Shown piece by piece: positions 35,866 through 42,660 of a DNA stretch of 42,660 bases (the stretch's first letter is position 1; every line of letters begins with the position of its first letter). The notes beneath the pieces are model-generated. The model saw only the letters and a program-made list of their open reading frames with translations, was not told the DNA's origin and did no database searches. The position numbers were made by a program, and so were the translations under genes. The stretch is from Hylemonella sp. (GTDB lineage Bacteria > Pseudomonadota > Gammaproteobacteria > Burkholderiales > Burkholderiaceae_C): contig JAUYQZ010000008.1 of NCBI GenBank assembly GCA_030695415.1, positions 1-42,660 of the forward strand, read 5' to 3'.

Positions 35866-36924
35866 TCAGGGGAGCAGATCCAGCGCGTGCATATAGGCCG
35901 CATTCACCATGAGTTCGTCCCAGTCGGGTGCCGGTGTATGGGGCAGCAGGGCCAGGCGCCGGGATTCGCCCACCTCATCGGGCTGCCACTGACCCTTGAC
36001 CTGCGCCTCGGTCATGCCGGCGATGAGTTCGTCCACCGCCTGCCCGCCATCGAGCGACTGGTTGCACAGCAGCACCAGGTCGCAGCCGGCGTTCAGCGCT
36101 GTCACGGCCGCCTCGGTGTAGCTGACCTGGCGACCATCGATCATGCGCGCGCCCGCCATGCTGAGGTCGTCGCTGAAGACGGCGCCCTGGAAACGCAGAC
36201 GACCGCGCAGGATCTCGCCCAGCCACTTCTCGGAGAAACCGGCCGGCCGCGCATCCACCTTCGGGTAGATCACGTGGGCCGGCATCAGGCTGTCGAGTGA
36301 GGTGCTGAGCCAGCCATAAGGCGCGGCATCGTCGGCCAGGATCGCCTTGAGACTGCGTTGGTCCACCGGGATCTCGGTGTGCGAGTCGGCCTTCACGAAA
36401 CCATGGCCGGGGAAATGCTTGCCGCAGCTGGCCATGCCCCCGAGGCGCAGGCCATGCATCAGGCTCTTGGCCAGCAGGGTGACGACACGCGGGTCACGGC
36501 CGAAGGCCCGGTCGCCGATGACGCCGCTCCCGCCATGGTCGAGATCGAGCACCGGGGTGAAGCTGAAGTCCACGCCACAGGCACGCAGCTCGCTGGCCAG
36601 CACCAGGCCGCAGGCGGTCGCGGCGTTGGTAGCGCCCAGTTGATCCTTGACCCAGAGTTCGCCCAACGCCCGCATCGGCGGCAAATGGGTAAAGCCGCCG
36701 GTCTTGAAGCGCTGCACGCGACCGCCTTCGTGGTCGACACAGATCAGCAGATCCGTCCGTAACCGCTTGACCTCAGCACAGAGGGAAACCAGCTGGGACC
36801 GATCCTGCCAGTTACGCGCAAAGAGAATGATGCCTCCGACCAGCGGGTGGGCCAGCCGGCGACGGTCGTCGGCATTCAAGGCCGTGCCGGAAATATCGAT
36901 GATCAGGGGCGCGTGCTGGCTCAT
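35866..36924 (-). CDS. nagZ: Beta-N-acetylhexosaminidase (GH3), peptidoglycan recycling
   Basis: This 352-residue cytoplasmic enzyme removes N-acetylglucosamine from anhydromuropeptides during cell-wall recycling. The GH3 substrate loop is in DHEGGRVQRF. The catalytic His-Asp loop is KHFPGHGFVKADSHTEIPVD, and the nucleophile Asp region is FSDDLSMAG. Start ATG at 36924 (MSQHAPLIIDISG) is the family start; an open upstream frame to 36996 is not supported. It is the last gene of the lepA operon, 19 bases after acpS. Confidence 0.97.
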   Translation of the reverse strand: MSQHAPLIIDISGTALNADDRRRLAHPLVGGIILFARNWQDRSQLVSLCAEVKRLRTDLLICVDHEGGRVQRFKTGGFTHLPPMRALGELWVKDQLGATNAATACGLVLASELRACGVDFSFTPVLDLDHGGSGVIGDRAFGRDPRVVTLLAKSLMHGLRLGGMASCGKHFPGHGFVKADSHTEIPVDQRSLKAILADDAAPYGWLSTSLDSLMPAHVIYPKVDARPAGFSEKWLGEILRGRLRFQGAVFSDDLSMAGARMIDGRQVSYTEAAVTALNAGCDLVLLCNQSLDGGQAVDELIAGMTEAQVKGQWQPDEVGESRRLALLPHTPAPDWDELMVNAAYMHALDLLP

Positions 36925-36943
36925 ACAGGTCTTTCGCAGGAGA

Positions 36944-37366
36944 TCAATGGCGAGGCAACTCGTCAGGTGTAGCGGATATTCTCTCGACCACCACAAAGCT
37001 GGCGGCGTAATCGGTCTCGTCGGTCACGGTGACATGGGCGCTCAGGCCCTGAGCCTCAAACCAGCTCTTGAGTTCGCCGTGCAGCACGATGACCGGCTTG
37101 CCGCTGGGCAGCTTGCCCACCTCGCACAAACGCCAGCTCATGGGCATGCGCATGCCCAGGCCGATGGCCTTGGAGAACGCCTCCTTGGCGGAAAAGCGTG
37201 TGGCCAGGTAGCGCAGGCCGCGCTCGGGCCAGCGCGCACTGCGGGCCTTCCACGTGGCAAATTCGGCATCGCTCAGAACGCGCTGCGCGAAACGTTCGCC
37301 ATGCCGCTCCACGCTGAGGCGGATGCGGCGGACGTCGCAAATGTCCGTGCCAATGCCGTAGATCAT
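36944..37366 (-). CDS. acpS: Holo-[acyl-carrier-protein] synthase
   Basis: This 140-residue enzyme moves 4'-phosphopantetheine from CoA to acyl carrier protein. The metal-binding Asp8 is in [10 protein letters not shown], and Lys61-Glu62 lie in [12 protein letters not shown]. Length is slightly above the usual 120-130 because of a short C-terminal extension. It overlaps the end of pdxJ by 4 bases (ATGA), showing coupled translation. Confidence 0.96.
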   Translation of the reverse strand: MIYGIGTDICDVRRIRLSVERHGERFAQRVLSDAEFATWKARSARWPERGLRYLATRFSAKEAFSKAIGLGMRMPMSWRLCEVGKLPSGKPVIVLHGELKSWFEAQGLSAHVTVTDETDYAASFVVVERISATPDELPRH

Positions 37367-38109
37367 GGGGCGGCGTCCGCGATGCAGCGCAGGTAGTCCC
37401 TGACCGTGTCGCCGTAACCCAGCTCCAGCGCGTCGGCCATCAAGGCATGGCCAATGGACACCTCGGCCACGCCCGGCACCTGCCGCAGGAATGGGGTGAG
37501 GTTGTCGCGGTTCAGGTCATGGCCGGCGTTCACACCCAGGCCGGCGTCCAAGGCCGCCCGGGCTGCTGCGGCGTAACGCTGCAACTGGACGGACTGATCG
37601 GTCTTGCCCCAGGACGCTGCATAGGGCTCGGTATAGAGCTCCACCCGATCGGCGCCCACCGCCTTGGCGGCTGCCATCTGCTCAGGAATCGGGTCCATGA
37701 ACAGGCTGACGCGCACGCCCAGCGCATGGCACTCTGCGATCAGCGGACGCAGGCGGTCCGCATCCTGCGGGAAGCTCCATCCATGATCGCTGGTGAACTG
37801 GCCCTCGGCATCGGGCACGAAGGTGGCCTGCTGCGGGCGCACCTGACGGATGAAGCCCATCAGGTTGTGGAAGGGGTTGCCCTCGATGTTGTATTCGCGA
37901 CCTGGCCAGTCCTGCATCAAGGCCGCGATGTCGAACACATCCTGGGGACGGATGTGGCGCTCGTCAGGTCGCGGGTGCACAGTGATGCCATGCGCCCCGG
38001 CCTGCAAGCACAGAGTGGCCGCGCGCGTGACGCTGGGAATGCCCAGATGACGCGTGTTTCGCACAAAAGCGACCTTGTTGACGTTGACGGAGAGTGCGGT
38101 TTTGGTCAT
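37363..38109 (-). CDS. pdxJ: Pyridoxine 5'-phosphate synthase
   Basis: This 248-residue TIM-barrel enzyme makes pyridoxine 5'-phosphate from 1-deoxyxylulose 5-phosphate and aminoacetone 3-phosphate. Motifs seen are [35 protein letters not shown] and [13 protein letters not shown], with [13 protein letters not shown] near the C-terminus. It lies 3 bases after the recO stop. The pdxJ-acpS pair within the lep-rnc-era-recO cluster is widespread. Confidence 0.97.
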   Translation of the reverse strand: MTKTALSVNVNKVAFVRNTRHLGIPSVTRAATLCLQAGAHGITVHPRPDERHIRPQDVFDIAALMQDWPGREYNIEGNPFHNLMGFIRQVRPQQATFVPDAEGQFTSDHGWSFPQDADRLRPLIAECHALGVRVSLFMDPIPEQMAAAKAVGADRVELYTEPYAASWGKTDQSVQLQRYAAAARAALDAGLGVNAGHDLNRDNLTPFLRQVPGVAEVSIGHALMADALELGYGDTVRDYLRCIADAAP

Positions 38110-38112
38110 GTT

Positions 38113-38862
38113 CTACAGGGACTGGAGGTCTACCATCATCTGCCGGGTGCGCAGCGTGGGAACCCCGCAATGGTAATGGAGCAAGGCGCGCAGCTGCGGT
38201 TTCAGCTCGTTCATGACTGCCGCACACGCGCGCAGCGTATCGGTGAAGGCTGCCCCGGATTCCAGCGCCCGCTGCAAGGCCAGCCAATGTGCACCACTCA
38301 GACCAGCACGATCTGCCTCGTTGCTCGTGCGCAAGCCGCCCTCCGACACCAGGGTGTAACGGACATCGTCGACCAGCGGGGCCAGCGTCAGGGTCTGGTG
38401 ATCCAGCCGGGGCAACAGACCGATCTCTCGCAACAGCAGAAGCTCAAACGTGCGCAGGGCGGCCTGCAGCACCTCGTCATGTTCGGATGCCAGCACACGC
38501 ACCACCTTGGCATAGACATCGAACAGAACCGGGTGCGGGTCATCGCGCGCCAGCAGCAGCAACAGCAGTTCGTTAAGGTAGTAACCCGACAGCAGGGATT
38601 CACCAGTGGGCATCACATGGCCGCCCATCCATTCCGCCGCCTTGAGCGTACGGATCTCGGCGTCGCCGCCATAGTTCAGTTGCAAGGGCTGCAGCGGCAG
38701 GAGGACAGGACGAAAACTGGAACTGGGCCGCTTGGCGCCCTTGGCCACCAGGGCGATACGGCCATGGTGGCGCGTGAACACTTCCAGGATCAGACTGGTT
38801 TCACTCCAGTCGTAGCGGTGCAGCACATAGGCTGGCTCGTCGGAAATGCGTTTCGTCGCCAT
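38113..38862 (-). CDS. recO: DNA repair protein RecO
   Basis: This 249-residue protein acts in RecF-pathway recombination by loading RecA with RecR. An N-terminal OB-fold has [22 protein letters not shown] and [15 protein letters not shown] helical domain follows with [15 protein letters not shown]. The usual Cys zinc cluster of some RecO proteins is not seen. Start is ATG at 38862. A GTG at 38886, directly after the era stop, is also possible and would add 8 residues. Confidence 0.94.
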   Translation of the reverse strand: MATKRISDEPAYVLHRYDWSETSLILEVFTRHHGRIALVAKGAKRPSSSFRPVLLPLQPLQLNYGGDAEIRTLKAAEWMGGHVMPTGESLLSGYYLNELLLLLLARDDPHPVLFDVYAKVVRVLASEHDEVLQAALRTFELLLLREIGLLPRLDHQTLTLAPLVDDVRYTLVSEGGLRTSNEADRAGLSGAHWLALQRALESGAAFTDTLRACAAVMNELKPQLRALLHYHCGVPTLRTRQMMVDLQSL

Positions 38863-38886
38863 CGCGCTAGCCGGCCTGACGGCCAC

Positions 38887-39822
38887 TCACTCGTAGCCGA
38901 AACTGCGAACGCGAGCCTCGTCATCCGCCCAGCCGGAGCGAACCTTGACCCATAGCTCCAGAAAAACCTTGGCATCGGCCAGCTTCTCCAACTCCACCCG
39001 GGTTTCCATGCCGATGCGCTTGATGCGCTCGCCCTTGTCGCCGATGACCATGGCCTTGTGGCTGTCGCGCTCCACCACGATCGTGGCAGCAATACGCAGC
39101 AAGCGCTTCTGCCCTTTCTTCTGCGGTGGTTCTTCTTCGAACTTGTCGATGACCACGGTGGAGGTGTAGGGTAGTTCATCCCCCGTGAGGCGAAACAGTT
39201 TTTCGCGAACCAACTCACTGGCGAGGAATTTTTCGCTGCGATCGGTCAACTCGTCTTCGGCGTACCACCAGTCCTGCTCGGGGAGGTATTTCTCGCAAAT
39301 GCCCAGCAGACGCTCGATGTCCTTGGGGTTCTTGGCCGACATGGGCACGAACTCGGCAAAGGAATGCTTGGCCTGCATCTCCTGCAGCCAGGGGGCGATG
39401 TCACCGCGGCGGTGCACATTGTCGAGCTTGTTGGCCACCAGCAGCGTGGGAATACCTTGCCCGATGAGGGACAGCACGCGCGCATCTGCCGGGGTGAAAC
39501 TGCCGGCCTCCACGACCAGCAAGATCAGGTCCACATCGGACACCGCGCCCACCACCGCCTTGTTCAGCGATTTGTTGAGCGCATTTCCATGCACGGTCTG
39601 GAAGCCCGGCGTATCCACAAAAACAAACTGGGTTGCACCCTGCGTTCTCATGCCCGTGATGCGATGTCGTGTGGTCTGCGCCTTGCGGGAGGTGATGCTG
39701 ATCTTCTGCCCCACCAGAGCATTGAGCAGAGTCGACTTGCCGACGTTGGGCTTGCCGACGATGGCGACCAGGCCGCAGCGCTGCTGCGCTTCGGGGGAAG
39801 GGGTTGTAACTGTGTCTTCCAT
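38887..39822 (-). CDS. era: GTPase Era
   Basis: This 311-residue GTPase acts in 16S rRNA 3'-end processing and 30S assembly. G1 GKPNVGKS is at 23-30, G3 DTPG at 70-73 and G4 NKLD at 131-134. The C-terminal KH domain includes [20 protein letters not shown]. Start ATG at 39822 lies 5 bases after the rnc stop. An ATG at 39855 would overlap rnc and is not preferred. Confidence 0.98.
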   Translation of the reverse strand: MEDTVTTPSPEAQQRCGLVAIVGKPNVGKSTLLNALVGQKISITSRKAQTTRHRITGMRTQGATQFVFVDTPGFQTVHGNALNKSLNKAVVGAVSDVDLILLVVEAGSFTPADARVLSLIGQGIPTLLVANKLDNVHRRGDIAPWLQEMQAKHSFAEFVPMSAKNPKDIERLLGICEKYLPEQDWWYAEDELTDRSEKFLASELVREKLFRLTGDELPYTSTVVIDKFEEEPPQKKGQKRLLRIAATIVVERDSHKAMVIGDKGERIKRIGMETRVELEKLADAKVFLELWVKVRSGWADDEARVRSFGYE

Positions 39823-39827
39823 GGGGT

Positions 39828-40514
39828 TCAGGCCTTGTCCCGGGTCTTGAGGCATTGCAACATGGCGGCCGCTGCCGCCTGCTCACCGGCACGGCGCGAG
39901 TTGCCGATGCCTCGTTCGTTGAGGTTCAGGTCGGGAACTTCGCATTCAATATCGAAGGTCTGTCGATGGGCGGCCCCGAGGGTGCCCACCACACGGTACA
40001 GCGGCAGCTTGAACTTGCGCGCCTGCAACCATTCCTGGAGTTCGGTTTTGGCATCTTTGGCACTGGCCTGCATCTGCGGATTGATCTCGACCGCCTGGAA
40101 GAGGCGATGGACGAGCCCCTGGGCAGCGCCATAGCCAGCATCCAGATAGACCGCGCCAATCAAGGCCTCGAGGGCATCGGCCAGGATGGACGGCCGCCGG
40201 CTGCCGCCTGAGCGGACTTCACCCTCACCCAGACGCACCACCTCGGACAAACCGATCTCCACGGCGAGTTGGTGCAGCGTATCCTGCTTGACCAGATTGG
40301 CCCGGATGCGCGAAAGGTCACCTTCCGGCAGGGCACTGAGTCGCTGGTAGAGCAGGTCGGCCACCGCCAGGTTGAGGACCGAGTCCCCCAGAAACTCCAG
40401 GCGTTCGTTGTGGTCGGCAGAGAAGCTGCGATGTGTGACCGCGCGCGCCAGCAGGCCCGGGTCGGAAAATGGATGCTGCAGTCGTTCCTGCAACGCGGTC
40501 AAACCATCAGCCAC
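39828..40514 (-). CDS. rnc: Ribonuclease III
   Basis: This 228-residue double-strand-specific endoribonuclease acts in rRNA maturation and mRNA decay. The signature [20 protein letters not shown] starts near residue 36 and carries the acidic metal ligands. A second acidic patch is [19 protein letters not shown]-terminal dsRNA-binding domain (about 150-225) ends with [15 protein letters not shown]. Start is GTG at 40514, right after the DUF4845 stop. Confidence 0.98.
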   Translation of the reverse strand: MADGLTALQERLQHPFSDPGLLARAVTHRSFSADHNERLEFLGDSVLNLAVADLLYQRLSALPEGDLSRIRANLVKQDTLHQLAVEIGLSEVVRLGEGEVRSGGSRRPSILADALEALIGAVYLDAGYGAAQGLVHRLFQAVEINPQMQASAKDAKTELQEWLQARKFKLPLYRVVGTLGAAHRQTFDIECEVPDLNLNERGIGNSRRAGEQAAAAAMLQCLKTRDKA

Positions 40515-40515
40515 G

Positions 40516-40872
40516 CTATTTGGTGCTTCCTTCGTACTTGAGCGTCAACCAGGCCGGACCGGCCAGATGGATCTCGCGCTCATAGGCGAAGCTGACCACC
40601 ACCTTCTCGCCATTCTTGGTCACGTTCAGATCTTTGCCACTGATGGATTTGATGTCGTCAATCGACGCCGCCCTGTCGAAGACAGCTTTCACATCGGCGA
40701 CCGTGCCGCCCTCGGAGGCGGCCTTCTTGGCCGCCTTGTGGATCGCCTGCAGCTCAATCACTGTCGGGACGACCTGTGCCAGGACGACCCCGCTGACCGC
40801 GAGGATGCCGCCGATGAAAAGCAGACCGATAAAGGTGATGCCTCGTTGTCCAGACTTCAGTTGCCTTGCCAT
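40516..40872 (-). CDS. DUF4845 small membrane protein with pilin-like N-terminus
   Basis: This 118-residue protein sits between lepB and rnc, where DUF4845 proteins are commonly found. A short basic leader (residues 1-11, ending Gln-Arg-Gly) precedes a hydrophobic helix ITFIGLLFIGGILAVSGVVL. This resembles a type IV prepilin cleavage site, except that position 5 is Gly rather than Glu. The rest is a small alpha-beta domain outside the membrane (probably periplasmic). The function is unknown; cleavage by prepilin peptidase is only a possibility. The stop is 1 base from the rnc start. Confidence 0.88.
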   Translation of the reverse strand: MARQLKSGQRGITFIGLLFIGGILAVSGVVLAQVVPTVIELQAIHKAAKKAASEGGTVADVKAVFDRAASIDDIKSISGKDLNVTKNGEKVVVSFAYEREIHLAGPAWLTLKYEGSTK

Positions 40873-40900
40873 AATTTTCCCCGTCTAACAATCTTCAGAC

Positions 40901-41874
40901 TTAGTTGAACGAACCAATGCGCTTGAGATTGCCAAAGTTCATCCAGACAAAGAAGGCTTTGCCCACGATGTTCTGGTCTGGCACAAAGCCCCAGTAGCGC
41001 GAATCCAGTGAATTATCGCGATTGTCGCCCATCATGAAATAGTGCCCCTCCGGCACCTTGCAGACTACCCCCTCCACGCTGTAGCGGCAGTTCTGCCGGG
41101 AAGGGAAGTCGCCGATCTCGGCCTCCGAAAAACCACCACGACGCTCGCCGTCGACGATCATGCGGCTGCGCTTATCGCCCAGGGCCTCGCCATACTGCTT
41201 GAAGTAGCGCATGGCGTCCTCATCGAAAAACTCGGGCAACTCGCTGGTCGCCACCGGCTGCCCGTTGATCGTCAGCCGCTTGTTCAGGTAGGCGACCTCG
41301 TCACCGGAGACACCGACAACGCGCTTGATGTAGTCCTGGCTGGGCCGCGGTGGGTAGCGGAAGACCATGACGTCACCGCGCTGGGGCTTGTTGCCCTCGG
41401 TCAGCTTGATATTCACCACCGGCAGGCGAATGCCGTAGTGGTACTTGTTGACCAAGATCAGGTCGCCCACGAGCAGGGTGGGAATCATGGAACCCGAGGG
41501 GATCTTGAACGGCTCGAACAGGAAGGAGCGCAGCAGGAAGACCACCACGATCACCGGGAACAGGCCGGCCGTCCAGTCCAGCCACCAGGGTTGCATCAAC
41601 AGGCGTTCACGGGCTTGGGCCAGTTCGCCCCCTTCGTCCACGGCGATGCCCTGCTGCTGCAGGCCAGCGCGACGCTGTAGCGCCTCGGCTGCCAGCCGGG
41701 CCGCCGCTGCCTGGCGCTGCGGCAGGAAATAATAACGCTCGGCCAGCCAGTAAAGGCCGGTCACCACCGAGGCCAGGAAAAGCAGCAGGGCGAAATTACC
41801 CTCGATCGCCCCGAAATACCAGGCTCCGATATAGCCGGCGAAAGCCGCCAGCACCATTGCGGTGAGGATCTGCA

Positions 41875-41875
<1 letters not shown>
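40901..41875 (-). CDS. lepB: Signal peptidase I
   Basis: This 324-residue membrane peptidase removes signal peptides from exported proteins. The catalytic Ser129 is in PSGSMIPTLLVGD and Lys184 in DYIKRVVGVSGDEV. The later box GHYFMMGDNRDNSLDSRYWG is intact. Three hydrophobic N-terminal segments (about 4-22, 28-45 and 103-120) anchor it. Start ATG at 41875 shares one base with the lepA stop (TGATG) and has GGAGG within the lepA end. A long open frame upstream to 42010 overlaps lepA and is rejected. Confidence 0.98.

Positions 41876-42660
<785 letters not shown>

Overview
The window is high-GC chromosomal DNA of a betaproteobacterium, most likely order Burkholderiales and probably family Comamonadaceae. 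This rests on gene order recalled from that group: leuCDB-asd-fimV-truA-trpFBA-accD, mdh-[gntR]-sdhCDABE-gltA, rpsP-rimM-trmD-rplS and lepA-lepB-DUF4845-rnc-era-recO-pdxJ-acpS-nagZ. It also rests on protein character and on two intergenic palindromic repeats of a style I associate with Comamonadaceae. I see no rRNA, tRNA, CRISPR array, insertion sequence, prophage or integration scar. Apart from the two edge-truncated genes, every gene is intact.

Layout. 1-2223 (minus): a DEAD-box RNA helicase cut by the left edge, and oligoribonuclease. 2259-4827 (plus): a tightly overlapping trio of M48 membrane protease, pterin-4a-carbinolamine dehydratase and RsgA, ending in a long palindromic repeat. 4977-8963 (minus): the ribosome-maturation cluster rpsP-rimM-trmD-rplS, then a CoA-pyrophosphatase-type Nudix protein and a CobD/CbiB-family membrane protein. 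9158-10017: two small membrane proteins that converge. 10095-14800 (minus): mdh, a CitE-like lyase and acnB, ending in a strong terminator. 14993-20927 (plus): a GntR/HutC regulator, sdhCDABE and gltA, ending in a terminator. The mdh and gntR promoters diverge across a palindromic operator candidate, so the regulator sits between two TCA-cycle operons. 20995-33063 (plus): a Cys-rich unknown protein, leuCDB, asd, fimV, truA, trpFBA and accD, ending in a terminator. 33109-33669 (minus): a YggT protein. 33770-35828 (plus): lysS and a YgjP-like metallopeptidase. 35866-42660 (minus): the lepA...nagZ operon, with lepA cut by the right edge.

Together the genes cover central metabolism (five TCA-cycle functions with one local regulator), leucine, tryptophan and aspartate-family synthesis, fatty-acid initiation, translation and ribosome assembly, RNA turnover, protein export and cell-wall recycling. 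This is an ordinary core-genome region, and I found no convincing undescribed multi-gene system. The points most worth a second look are the mdh/gntR operator, the CitE-like enzyme inside a TCA operon, the small Cys-rich protein between gltA and leuC, the two intergenic repeats, the DEGD motif II in the helicase, the pilin-like N-terminus of the DUF4845 protein, and several structured leaders.
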